DNA from: Pezicula radicicola
Lineage: Eukaryota; Ascomycota; Leotiomycetes; Helotiales; Dermateaceae
Direction: 5' to 3'
NCBI GenBank assembly: GCA_003008705.1
Contig: PDUO01000022.1
Coordinates: forward strand, 520,549 to 584,548
Length of the DNA: 64,000 bases
Below the pieces are notes generated by a model, which worked only from the letters and a program-made list of their open reading frames with translations, had not been told where the DNA came from and did not search any database. The translations under genes and the position numbers were made by a program. Positions 1 to 11,800 of this stretch are shown here, piece by piece (the first letter of the stretch is position 1; every line of letters begins with the position of its first letter).

Positions 1-1951
1 CAGGATTTTAAGACGAAGAGGAGGGAATCTAATCGGGGGACTATTTTGGTGATTGGGAGGTTGAGGATTGTTGGGGTGGTTTCTGACATTGTTTGGATGG
101 GGGAGGTGGTTGCTGTTGAGATGACTGGTGTGTTTGTGGTGGGGAGGAGGTTGAGTAGTTGGTGGGGATCGTTCTTTGGGAGTGGGTTAGTGTGTCCGAT
201 GTTCTGGAGAGTGTTTTGGGTATACGGGAGGATGGGAACTTACATCCATATCATAGAGTTCATGTTCATTGTTACACCATACTGAATAATAAAGGTTATA
301 TCCTGGTCCGATAATCCGAAGTGCTTTATACGTATTATTCACATGTAGAAAATCTATCAGTAAGTTAGCCAAGCCAAATCACAATCTGAGAATCAGAGCC
401 ACCTTACTATTATTCTTTCCTTCACCGCCAGCGAAACCCCAATACTCAACATTAACATGTTCACCCCTAGTATGCCTCGCCCGAAGCAAACCATCTTTAG
501 TAACCGGAAAAGCAGACCCATCAAAATCAGGTCGTTTCGGAATGTTTAACAAATCCAAAAAAGTAGGAGCCAAATCAGTATGAGTAGTAACAATATCCGT
601 ACTCTCATTTTCAGGTACACCAGGACCACGAATAATAAGAGGAATATTGATATCCTCTTCAAAACCACACGATTTACCGGGTTGGAGACGATGTTGTCCT
701 ATGTGGAATCCGTTATCGCTACTATAGATGATATATGTGTTTTCTAGGAGGTTGTAGGTCTCTAGGCGCGAGAACAGGCCGTCGATTAGTTCGTCGACTG
801 CCTGGAGTGCGCGGAGTCTGGATCGGTAGAAGTGGTCGTTGTAGTCTACATTGGATTGGTTTTGTTGGGGGAGTTTTTGTACCCAACTTACTCCTGAGGG
901 CTATGAATATATAATAATTAGTAAAGAAATCATATACAACGATTGCGTAAAGTAAAACTCCCTATACTCTACATCATAATGTAAAGTCCAACATGATAAG
1001 ACTAAGATTTACATACCACGTCAGGATTAAACCCCTCAGTCCTTGGGACCTTAACATCCTCAAAGAGATGCTCATGTCTCTTCGCAGGAATCGGCGCATC
1101 AAATTCAAACTTAGGATTCTTATCTAAAATAGAACCATTCATCAAAATATTGCAATGAGGAGCAGTAGGTGCGACAGTTAGGAAAAAAGGTTTCTTAGCA
1201 TTGACTGCTTCATCGAGAAGTCCATATGCCTTTTCAGCTAGGACATCAGTCACGTATTGACCTTCGTAGCTTTTTGGTTTCTCTTGGTTACGTTGGAATG
1301 TACTGTTTAGATAATCGTAAGTGTGGGGATCGAGCTGGAAATCCTGATTTTTGAGATGGTTAGGAATTTGGATTTGGTTTGCGGTGAGATATAGGAGGTG
1401 AGAGCTTACGGAACTTGTGAATCCTGCTGCGTAGGGTGAATCGTAGTTGGTGACTGTATGTACGTTGAAGAGCTTTCCTGTATAATAGGTGTTATATCCT
1501 GCCTGCTGTAACCATACTGGAAGATAATTCTCATTGAGACCTTCTTCGACGAATCGTGGATATCCACCTATATGGAATCAGCAATGTGTATATTAAAAGC
1601 CATGCCCTCGATTTACATACCGTATGGTGGATTGACATCAGTAATATTTGTATTATGAGCTGCTTTTCCAGTCCAGAGTGTCACTCTCGATGGACAGCAT
1701 ACAGCCGTAGTACAGTAGTGTTTGTTATAGTAGGTTCCTTTATCTAAAAGGTGTTTCTTGACCAGAGGCATGTAATCTAGTGATGCGAGATGAACATCTT
1801 GATCGTCTGTTAAGATAAACACAATGTTTGGTTGACGTTGTGAATTTGATCCTGAGTTTCCATTTCCAAGTACTTGCTGATCCGGAATAGATGCTGTAGT
1901 TAGGCTAGCACTAAGTGCGAGTGACAAGGCTGATAAGCAAGCCCGCCACAT
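1..1951 (-). CDS. Secreted arylsulfatase (sulfatase family), 3' end beyond window
   Basis: Hydrolyses sulfate esters, probably outside the cell or in the secretory path, supplying sulfur. I read exons 1951-1621, 1567-1410, 1343-1017, 900-408, 353-244 and 173 to the left edge. Every junction has GT/AG ends and keeps phase. Residues 1-20 form a signal peptide. The metal-binding PNIVFILTDDQD lies at about residues 41-52. The sulfatase signature CCPSR is at 85-89, where the first Cys should become formylglycine. Further on come TGKLFN, the second metal site SSDNGFHIGQHR and a C-terminal RLDSLLFVLKSC segment at the window edge, where fungal arylsulfatases also end in a conserved Cys-containing stretch. 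No frame break is visible. The start is the only ATG followed by a signal peptide. The family call is firm; the substrate is not known. Confidence 0.9.
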
Positions 1952-2856
1952 GCTGCAGGTTGGTGTAGCTTCAACTACGAAACAATTAGAGGTCTTCTAT
2001 CCGGAGTTGCCGTAGCTTGTGGTCGATGACAATGATGGCTCTAGGTTTTGTGCGTCCCGTAAATTGAGCGAGCCAGTTGAGCACCTTATAATAAGGTATC
2101 TCAACAATAGCTGGATTGAGTTGTATAGCTTCACGAACGACGGCTTCAGGTACACCCAGGAATGGCGTTTGCGGGCCCTGACATCGCGTCATAATTCGGA
2201 GGTGGGGTTGGCACCTCTAAAGTATCCCGCCAATAAGATTCATTGTCATATCGCTTAACGGTGCCTCCCCTTGAGCAGTCTCAGTTACTTTCTCCTATTA
2301 AGAGTCACAAGTTGACCAGCGAATACTTTGTAGAGATCAGGTTTGACCAATACATAGTGGTATCCTCCTCCTCAGTTCTTAAGATAGGAGTTATTATTTG
2401 TCGTCTGTAGATACGAAGTACTGGAATACGTTCTGTATGATGTTATATCGTCACGTGTCACAAGAAGTAACTTTTCTTTCCAAGTTTTGATATGCTAAGT
2501 TACTGAAGTCGCGGAACTAACTTCATCTAGACGATTGACATATTTTGAATAATATACTTATTTCAAGTACCGCAATTGACTCAAGTTCACTTTGCTTTCG
2601 CATGGTTGGACATCGCGTCCGACTAAAACTCGTTCCTCTGGAAATCACAGTATTGCAGGCTCAACAAATTGTAACAAGAACATTGAATGCTGTTCAATTG
2701 CCATCTATCTCTATCTATGATATTGCTCCGGCACCCGCTCCCAATGCAGCCCAATAAAAAACCATAAAACTCCAGTCTAACCCTTCCATCCCAGCTTTTA
2801 CCTCCCAATATAGCAACCACCTGACCCATGCGCAAATCCAGAAACCTAGCTACCAT
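1952..2856. other. Intergenic, no supported gene
   Basis: Intergenic stretch between the arylsulfatase start and the 3' end of the dioxygenase. Short ORFs occur on both strands (for example a 68-codon one on the minus strand at 2192-1986), but none shows family similarity, splice logic or a signal peptide. Confidence 0.5.
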
Positions 2857-3938
2857 CTAAAACTTCTTGGCAACATATCCATCAGCCATATCCACTGCAG
2901 TAGCAGCAGCACGGACGGAAGATGCGACCGAGACAGTTGGAATAACACCTAAGGGGTTGACGGTATTACCGCTAGTGACAACAGATGCGGAGGTGTTGAC
3001 ACCAACAGTGATGTAACCAACAAGGCCATCAGCAATATCATCTCCGAGTTGCTCGACGGAGATGATGGAGGAATAACCATCAGCGTTGGCGACAGAGTAG
3101 ACGGAATCTTCATCGTTGGTAGTACGGTTCAAAGTCGCGAGATGGGCTGAGTAGGGATCGAGTTCGTAGACGGAGTTGATGAGGTCTTCCTCGAAGAAGA
3201 GTTGGCCTACGTGTTGAACTCCTGCTTTGCTATAGCTATAATCCGTGCTGGAGTTGGAGGTGACGTTTGTTTGGACAGTGAGATGGATGTGAGTGGAACG
3301 AGTGATGTAGTAACCGGGGAAGATGGTGAGAAATTCAGCCATTCCTTCGTCATTGGTAGCTAGGACACCTCGGAGGAAGGTCTCTTCATCTGTGGTACCG
3401 TCGGCTTGTTTGGTTTGGCCTGTAGCGAGCTCGGCGGTATCAGGATCAATGCCAGTGAAACCGGAATAGATGCCTGAAGCGTTGCAGTGCCAGATGGTGA
3501 GGTATGCAGATGGGAGAGGCTCGCAAGTCTCGATGTCTAGGACGCCGATATCAAGGTAAAAGTCAACGCCGCTGTTGCCCTCCCTTACATCGTGCCTGTA
3601 AATCTCTTCGTCAACGGCGTAAGGGCCGAAGATGGTGTCTGGTGCGAGAACACAGGTGTCATTTTGGATGGTTGAGTAGACATCACGCTTGACCATGCTC
3701 ATCTCGTCACGACGACCTAAGCGAGCAGCTTCGGCTGTGCGCGCTGGTAGAGGCTGGCAGCTCGCTTCTCCTTCATCGCGACCTTGCGAGCCTCGATTTG
3801 AGCAGCGCATTTGCTGCTGGAACGACCAACCAATTCACCGGCAACGTTGTCTTTGGTGATGCGCTCTGGATGAGCGAGAACTGAGGAAATGGAAGCGGCT
3901 CCGGTGAGCATACCAATGAGTTGGGTTGAGAACTTCAT
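2857..3938 (-). CDS. Secreted intradiol ring-cleavage dioxygenase, frameshifted near residue 67
   Basis: Belongs to the extracellular fungal intradiol dioxygenases, non-heme Fe(III) enzymes that open catechol rings of lignin- or plant-derived aromatics. ATG at 3938 starts MKFSTQLIGMLTGAAS..., a signal peptide, then a propeptide with KCAAQIEARK. The catalytic part begins KRDVYSTIQNDTCVLAPDTI and contains FGPYAVDEEIYRHDVRE, DLDIGV-type and IWHCNASGIYSGF blocks, and later STHIHLTVQ, which hold the iron Tyr/His ligands. The propeptide frame closes at a TAG at 3719-3717, while the catalytic frame is open through 3738. Family logic puts the switch at about 3733-3738 and no GT-AG intron joins the two in phase. 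It therefore looks like loss of one base, either a true lesion or a sequence error. The leader just upstream is a CT run. Confidence 0.82.
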
Positions 3939-5405
3939 GTTGAGAGAGAGAGAGAGATGAAAATCGAATGAACGAATTTGCAAAAGTGAATGTGTGTTTA
4001 ACGATGAGGAAATAAATGAAAAGAGGAAAAGACTCGAAGAGACTGGAGAAGATGTGGCGGGAAGATGAGGATGAGGATGAGGGTGAGGAAGGAAAGGAAA
4101 ACTGGTGGAATTCTTACCCTGCTATATACAAAAGAAATTGTGCCTTGGAGACCTTCACTTTGAAGCTCACGACCTCTCTCATCACTCTCCGATGCTCCTC
4201 CGACGCTCACGATGCCAAAGAATTCCTAACAATAATTGCTGCGTCGTCAAGCGATGGGGCACGAACCAATTGCGCCTGGAACCATACGGTACCGATGAGG
4301 ACCTCCTGATCTCCCCATCACGAACCAATCGAAGGAAAGCAATTCTTCAGCAAAGCCCTGCAAGTTGTGGACTGAAGGCGCAGTCCATTGTGGCATAACG
4401 ACGGGCGTCGTAAGCAGAACTGCAGGCCTCCTTATTCGTGAGTCAACATGAAGCTGGAACCCTGTGAGGCTGTGAGTTGTGGGGTAACGGGACGTGTCTT
4501 GCCTTTATTTTTCATGTTGCGAGCCGGTTAACAAGCTAAAAGGAGACGCCTAGCAAGACATTGTGAAGCTTCTCTCCTGGGCATCACGGCGAACCCAGCG
4601 GATGGGACCATATTGTGCTGTACTTAGCAAAGAAGGCTGAAGGAGGATCAAGCGATGCCAAGTACAAGCAATGGCAGCGCCTGCCTACCTAGGTATCACC
4701 GTCCACTACAGTACTCCTGTCCTAATCGGATGAACCACGACGGCAAGCATGACGACTACCGAACTTGCGAATTACGAGTCATTGCTTGGCACACACGTGA
4801 TCGATGTCATTCATCACTCTCTCTATTGGCCTGCTGTACCAACATGATCCATATTTGAAATATGGCAAGCCCGTTTCACGAGATTAAAAATTTTCTTCTA
4901 TCGAGTTTCTCGAATCCTGTTGTTTGCTGTCGCCAAGTAAAAAGGGGCTGAGTTTCGCAGTGTGAGTGGAATCAATATGTTCATCTGATATCGGGATCAC
5001 ATACCGAAATAGCCACTATGACGATGATCTGAGAGCTTTGAGGATAAAATATTTTAAGCATCATTATGGATGGGGTACCGAATGTTTTAGCTTAACAAGA
5101 GAGACGTAGTCCCTGCGGCCCGGTACTTGGCATTCCCTTTTGGGGCGTTTGCCAGTACAAAGGTAGACACGCTCCTCTGATATTTTGAAATCCACTAAGC
5201 TTCGAAACATTTTTCAGTAACCATTTTCTTCTAACAAAAACTCTACCCTAGTTGGTTGCTATCAGAAGTCGGCACAGACAGACTACAGCATAGACCCGAC
5301 CTCTAGACTTAAACTTTCAAATAAACTCAAGCATCGAGGAAGGAACTGCCTTGTTACTTGGTCCCCGCGACAGACTTACTAAATCAAATTAATCCGAATC
5401 CTTAG
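3939..5405. other. Dioxygenase upstream region, no supported gene
   Basis: Contains a CT/GA run at about 3941-3957 in the presumed dioxygenase 5' UTR and a TATA-like TATATA at about 4120-4126 in minus-strand orientation. The rest, to 5405, shows no convincing coding sequence. Short ORFs near 4016-4398 and 4655-4858 look random. Confidence 0.45.
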
Positions 5406-5937
5406 GTAAGTGGCCCGGGGAACAGCTTCATTACTTCCGCCTCAACGATAAAGTCTTCTAACTTACCTTCCTTCATAGTCATGTCTGTCCTCAACGAATT
5501 CATATCAGGAAACTACTCCACCCCCTTCGAAGGATCAAATATGGTCGTTTCCAATATGCACATGACCATGTGCGGCAATAAGCTATGCTCAGCAAGCTTC
5601 TCAAGCATGAACATCCTTTGGGTATACCAATCCTCACCTCTTCCAACAAAACAAGTTACTAACATACTCCTAGTGTCTAGCAGCAGCACTATGTGCAGCA
5701 GCAACACTGACCATGAACCACAAGTTCAAAAGCTCATTATCTGATATGATGAATATGCTACTAGCAATCTCAAACACCAAACAGCAAAATGGACGTGGTT
5801 ATTTTCCAGCAAATCAGAATCTGAGATGCAAGAGTAAAGGCCATACTTTCGGTCAGAGAAATGTTGCTACGAGAAGATATCTTTTGAGTAGTGGGCGAGA
5901 GAAGAAAGATGCCGGGTTTGAGCTAGAAAACTGCTGA
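5406..5937 (+). CDS. Small spliced gene, 134-aa protein of unknown function
   Basis: I do not recognise the product. The case for a gene is splicing. A 5'-UTR intron fits 5406-5478 (GTAAGT donor, CTAAC branch, CATAG acceptor), ending 2 nt before ATG at 5481. A coding intron fits 5622-5673 (GTATAC donor, TACTAAC branch, CCTAG acceptor, 52 nt). Exons 5481-5621 and 5674-5937 join in phase 0. The first exon gives a Met-rich polar stretch. The junction creates a hydrophobic segment (ILWCLAAALCAAATLTM) that could be a single membrane span, followed by a basic polar tail ending ELENC. Its confidence rests on two well-formed introns in a 450-bp unit, not on homology. Confidence 0.5.
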
Positions 5938-6668
5938 GTCTCTGAATGCGGTGGAATGGAAGATGGACTTCGACTAGAATGATGGAGAAATACGGAAGTA
6001 ACTAGAAGTACCGAAAGGATGATATGTGGTGTTACTTTACTCCAAGCCAACCACATCAACTAAACACGGGCGCAACAAGAAAAAGAAATACCGAAAATTA
6101 GGACCTTCCGCGCAATGGTTGTCAAGCATCACCGCATTTGCCGGTAGCATCGGATGATAACCGAAGAAATTGGATAGCAACAGAAACAACGACCAGCACT
6201 ATACTGTATGCTTATGAAACAAATCCCCTGATTTCGGATTCGAGGACCAGGAAAAATAAGACTTTGATGTCGTCTTTGTGGCCTGATTGATTATTCCGGT
6301 GACTTCCACACAATTCATGGTTACGTCACAGTCACCGGGATTGATGTAATAGGAGCGGAGAACCCAGCACCATAGCCATATATCACCACCAGCCCTAAGA
6401 TTCTACATATAAATAACACAACACCGCAAAAAACGTTTTACCTTGAAGTGCATTCTTTCTCCTCATCAAGACAAGACAAGACAAGACAAGAAATATCTTT
6501 TTTTTTTAAAAAAAAAACTCTCAAGAATCCATCAAAAGATAAAACTCTAAAGCTACTTCAGCTCAAGAAAAGAAAAGTAAGCAAAACACAAAAAAATCTA
6601 TATGGTAGAAGAAGAAAATACCATAACATCCTACTCATCAACATATTAGCTCTTTTACAGCCACCGAT
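5938..6668 (+). promoter_or_regulatory. Upstream region of the 73-aa gene, TATA box at 6408-6415
   Basis: TATAAATA at 6408-6415 sits about 250 bp before the ATG at 6669. A pentameric ACAAG run (about 6466-6490) and A/T homopolymers follow in the likely 5' leader. No coding sequence is seen between 5938 and 6400. Confidence 0.45.
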
Positions 6669-6890
6669 ATGAACGGCGAAAAGAAAGCAGCTGGTAATCA
6701 GGAGACGAGATTCACGGACGCTTACGGGAATACCGTTGTACAGACTGTTCATATTGAACCTGGGAGGGCACCTTATCTCATAGAGAAGACTTTTGATAGG
6801 AGTGGGCTAGAGATTAGGAGCATTGAGAAGCCGGATGAACAGGATATTGTTCAGGGGGTTGTTGTAGAGGAGGCGGAGAGTAGCAAGTAG
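6669..6890 (+). CDS. Small hypothetical protein, 73 aa
   Basis: Single-exon reading frame starting MNGEKKAAGNQETRF and ending EEAESSK. It is acidic and hydrophilic, with no signal peptide or membrane segment. Internal pattern TDAYGNTVVQTVHIEPG followed by IEKTFDRSGLEIRSIEKP suggests a short beta-rich fold. Support comes from protein-like composition, a TATA box about 250 bp upstream, a long A/T- and CA-rich leader as is common in filamentous fungi, and T-rich sequence right after the stop. No function can be assigned. It could be a stress-type small protein, but that is a guess. Confidence 0.45.
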   Translation: MNGEKKAAGNQETRFTDAYGNTVVQTVHIEPGRAPYLIEKTFDRSGLEIRSIEKPDEQDIVQGVVVEEAESSK

Positions 6891-8824
6891 GATTTTTTTT
6901 GTTTTTGTTGATGGTATTGGGTTTGTATTATTGAAGGTGGTTTTATAGTTTTGGTTTGGTTTGGTTTGGGATTGGCTTGGGATTGGAGGGGTGTGGTTCG
7001 GTTGGGTCGGATTTCTATCGTTGGCGTTGTTTGATTTGTGAGGGGTGTTCTTGGATTCTGCTTTGCTAGGTGAATTCTAAAGGGTGTATTATGAAGAGCA
7101 ATTTTTATTTTATTCCTAAGAGAACATTTCTGATAAACTTATGTGACAATGTTTCATTGAGGTGAGTATTGGATTGAAGCACAAAACATGTCCAGTGAAA
7201 TGGCCAATATCAATCGTAGAAGTTTGCTAGGTGCTAGAGAAGAGAGCGCTCATTGGAACTTATGGTTCCCGAGACTAATCTGCATTTGTATCCCCAGGTA
7301 CGGATACATACAAATAGTCGAGCCCGACTATCAAAGTGCCTCGCAAATTCTTAGGTTTACTTCGTAGAAAGCGACGGTGTTTCGACAATCGAGCAATGGT
7401 TCAACTGCAATGTTGCGCAATGGTTGGCACGCTTTGACGAGTGGCTTTTATGCCCTGCCCTCGCAAAGCAAACACCTGCGACTCGGCAACAAATTTATCT
7501 GATAGTACCATGAACGTATGAAGACTCAAGAAAAGCACAGAAATATCAAGATGCGACACCGATATTGAGAATCTCTTGAAGTGGAGACGCCGTGGCGTTC
7601 TCAGCCATAGCCAGGCAAACAGATATAAATATAATTGCTGCAGCTACTGGCCAATTATCAACAATCCCGAAATTTCTTTTTTTTTCCGCATCGAAGACCA
7701 ACTTGGTACCAGCATTTAGATAAGAACTTGGGTAACACAACATGCGTCGTGCGCAAATATGAAGCATGGTTTACATGATTCAACCAGACATTGTTTGATT
7801 ATGACGACAGAATATGCGCTTACAAGAGGTCTAACATACATTGTACGCTTGTACCTAAAGGGATTGAGGCTGCATGTGTTCAAGGTTGCATCAAATATGC
7901 GCCGTCTTTCCTGCCACTGTCGGGAGTGTTCCTGAATCCCGCTTCTGCATGAGGCTGTTCTCCAACCAAATGACCTTCGCGCTCGTCCCTTCTGAGACTG
8001 TCAGCCATTTCACGAAGCGATATCAACCTCACTTGAAGCTATCTACCTACTGTACTGATACGACCTCAATTTGTTTCTGGTGATGCTTCAGACTTCAGTG
8101 CTGGCGATAGCACACCCCAGAATTAAATTGATTTGCACTAGCGCGCTGAACATGACACGCTAAACCGCGCCCCGTCCCGCTGTATCCGCTAAAGCGCGAA
8201 CTTCTGCGAGGGTGCAACGCTTCAATTTCTAGATTGGCATCTCTTCACCACGACGACAACTCCAAATCGCTCTCTCACCCTTCACTCCAATTTCCTCGTA
8301 TCATTCTTTTGCTTTGCTTTCTGTTGGAACACCTTGGTTCTATTGTATCTGCCGGCGTTTCTTGGTTGTTCGATACCCATTTCTTTTGCTGCGAAAACGA
8401 CCCAATTGATTGTCTGTTTCACCACCCCCTCCGGTCCCCGCGGGGAGCTTCACTCTGAGCTTCAGCTTCAGCTTCAGCCTTGCTAATACCAACACTCTCC
8501 AGATTGCTTTCAGCGCACATAGTCCCTATCTTCGTTCCCATCTACACTACCTAATATCTTCGTTTCAACCATTGCGCCTGTACTTGCACGACGTTGCCGA
8601 ACATTCACTTCCTCACAGCTCTCGCCCATATTTGCTCCTTCAAAAACTAAGCAACCTCAATTGGCACAAGGGTGCAGATACTCGAATCAATTGATCCAGC
8701 GTAACGAATTCCTTGCGACGCTTCTCATCGTCATTCGCTGCTTCAGCCCTTGTTCGCACCCTCTTTTCGGGTTCGTCGCTATTCGATTGCACCACGGGCG
8801 AGGACATGGAAATATTTGCAAGGC
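6891..8824. other. Intergenic and RdRP leader, no supported gene
   Basis: G/T-rich 3' flank of the 73-aa gene to about 7080, then unremarkable DNA. A minus-strand ORF at 7767-7546 has a hydrophobic stretch but no other support. From about 8230 the sequence is C/T-rich with a short GCTTCA repeat near 8457-8477, consistent with a long RdRP promoter and 5' UTR. Confidence 0.4.
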
Positions 8825-11800
8825 ATGCAAAATACTGCAACAACAATGACCCCATCTCCAAACACGCCGTCACGGAAAGCTGGGTTTGAAGCTGTTCGCA
8901 TACAAAATGAGGTTTTCAGGGACCTATCCTCGAGATGGGATCTCCGCCTTGAAAGCGCCAAAACGGAGGACTCCCCAAGTCGTGTTCAGCAGCGTGCGAA
9001 CTCCACAGAACAGTCGTCTTGTCAGAATATAATCAAGTTTTTGTCTTACAAGGACCATGCTGGACTTAATGACGCTGTAAGAACATTCAACACAAGGGCT
9101 CGTATTCTATACTCTTCTTGGGTTCACAAACCGCGCGCAGATCACGATCATCTCCCCAGTATTAACCCACGGAGACGGGTTTCCCTTAATGATAACGAGC
9201 GCCACGAGATGCTTAAGGTTCTTGAAATGATCTTAGAAGACGCGAAAGCTAAGCTCTCGACTGCTAAATTCTCACCTGTCAAACACCTGCCAGTAGTTAA
9301 AGCACAACCTTTAAAATTAACGTCAACTAACTCTTTCACCTCGAATGCTTCAGACACTTCACCCTCTCTCGAAAATGCTGCTAGGGATATCGATGACACC
9401 GCGGTTCCTTTCCCGTCTCTTTCTAGAAGCTCTTCGTCGCCAAAACGACCTCGAGAACCCTTATCAAATGAACGCGCTTTCAAGATCCCACGTCTGCCAG
9501 AACAATCAGCTTCGTTGGCCAGAAATAATTCCGATGAGTCCGTTGCGTCAAGATCGTCCAGCAAGGTTCGAAATGAACCAAGGAGTGCTGCCACAAGCTT
9601 CACCTCGAATGCATCTAGTGTCTTTTCAAGGCCGGCCTCCTTTAGTGATGAGCGGTACTACGTAACTCAAAGCACTCAAACTACAGTTGATATGGACGAC
9701 GAGATTCCCCCTGCAATCAAGGCTCAGGACGACAAAACCCAGAGTTCTGAGTATTGGGGTAGTAGTTTTGATCCAGACGATATCAGTAACGTGGTGCTGG
9801 CTCCAGATGATCTTGATGAATCGGGGTTTGGATCTCGGTGGCTCGAGGAGCTTCTTCAAGATGATATTTTGAAACAACTAGAAGAGCTAGAAGATGTAAC
9901 AGAAGCTATCACGGATACAAGTCCGCCTGGAATTGTTGATGCAGAATCACAACTGCGCCAGCGTCTTGAAGGAATCTTCCGTAAGTCTACAAACGTTCTC
10001 CGCATCTCTCTGGAATTCATGCTACAAAAATATTCGCCCTATTATCTTTGATTTGCTATGGATACTTCTTTCATACCCTTTTCTTATCACTCAGCATGGA
10101 ACTGAATTCGAAGCAGCTGAACTACCGCCCTGCTTGAAAAAGCATCCGCTATGTGTTATTTATGAGGTCACTCGTGTGTTTTTACATGCCGAAGTCTCCA
10201 TGGCTGGCTTCAAATTGCCGAAGGATTTCAAACCCGAAGATTATGACGCTCTTTGGAAATTTTTAAAAAATCTCCCAGAACTCAGAGACAAAAGCTTTCC
10301 TGAGAGATCTTCAAAGGACACATGGGATTGTGCATATGAGCGAGGGTACCGAGACTCATTCCGTTCCATCGTCCTGTCAGGCTCGCTTCGGTATGCCAAA
10401 GATTCCTATGGCCCGCTCTTCAGACTCCAGCTATCGCCGTTGAAATTAGAACTATCTCATCGGCTAGGCCGCCGATTTGGAAGCGATCGTTTTTTGGAGA
10501 TTGACATGCCAAATTTGACCCCTGGTACACGAGGCGATAGCCAAGCAGCCATGCGGGTCCGACGAGCTGGTCAAGCCGGTCGTAAAATCATTCTCGACTG
10601 GCTTTTTGAACAACGACAGACTCTTTTCGGCAGAGTATGGAAGCCGTTTTATACTAAACCTAAGGAGACTAGGGAAAAGAGGGCTGAAGCAAGAGATGCT
10701 AGTGATGATGTAGAGGTCCTTGACCATAGGGTATATTTCTTTGCCACGGATGGTCAAGGCTTTGTACGTGGCACCGGTTTATCACCACCTTCAGAGCCAG
10801 TGCATCGACACAGTAAGATGTCTGTGGGAGCTCTTCTGAACTGGCTCAGACCAACTGAGAAGAACAAGCATCAACCATATCTCAAACTATTTTCCCGCAC
10901 GTCTCTCGGCCTCTCGAGGACTTACGATACTATTGTCATAGACCGGAGCAGGATACGTTACATGCGGGACATAGAGCTGAATGGCGAGGTGATGACAGAC
11001 GGTGCTGGCCGTATCTCACCGAGGTTAGGACTAATGATAGCACAAAGGCTCAATTTACCATATCCAGCTAGCGGCTTTCAGGCAAGATTTGGCGAAGCCA
11101 AGGGGTTTTGGAGTGTCGACTACCGGGACCAAACCAACGACGAATGGATTGAAGTGTACGATTCACAATGCAAGTGGGTCCGCGAAACAATTAGTGAGAC
11201 TAGTGATGATAATGAATGGAACCGAACCTTCGAGGTTCTCAAGTCTTCCGGACCCTTGTCGTCAGCAGATCTTAACTGTCAGCTTCTTCCGATTCTTGTG
11301 GACAGGGCAAGCTCACCCAATGCAATGCATGCTGCAATTTCACAACTCTTGATAGATGGATTGGACCAAGAGATGCAGAATCTGCAAGATGCCATGAATG
11401 ATACCCAGTTGTTCAGGAAATGGATCCGAGATGAGCATCCTAATATCAAGCATCGGCTCCAAACTGGTGTGGTTCAATACAAAGCCGGCTTTCCGGACAA
11501 ACATGAAGAAAAAATCATGTCTCTTCTTGATGCTGGATTTGACCCAAAACATCTTTCAATTCTCAATGACCTGGTCACAATCAGCTACAAGACCAAGTGT
11601 GAAAATTTGAAGAAAAAGATGAATATAACGGTCGGCAAGTCCTGCTATGCCTACATGGTCCCAGACTTCTCTGGCGTTTTGGCTCCAGACGAGGTCTACC
11701 TGGATTTCTCAAGCTTCACTGACGAGTCAGGAATGTCCGGTGTCCTGCTAAATGGCGTTGATGTCTTGGTTGCAAGATCACCAGCGCATTACATTAGCGA

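Noticed and set aside
1986..2192. Minus-strand 68-codon ORF just upstream of the arylsulfatase
   Set aside because: No family similarity, no splice connection to the arylsulfatase, overlapped by an equally long plus-strand ORF.
7546..7767. Minus-strand ORF with a hydrophobic stretch
   Set aside because: No signal-peptide arrangement, no conserved motif, and AT-rich context gives such ORFs by chance.
9148..9603. 151-codon minus-strand ORF
   Set aside because: Antisense shadow of the RdRP N-terminal exon.
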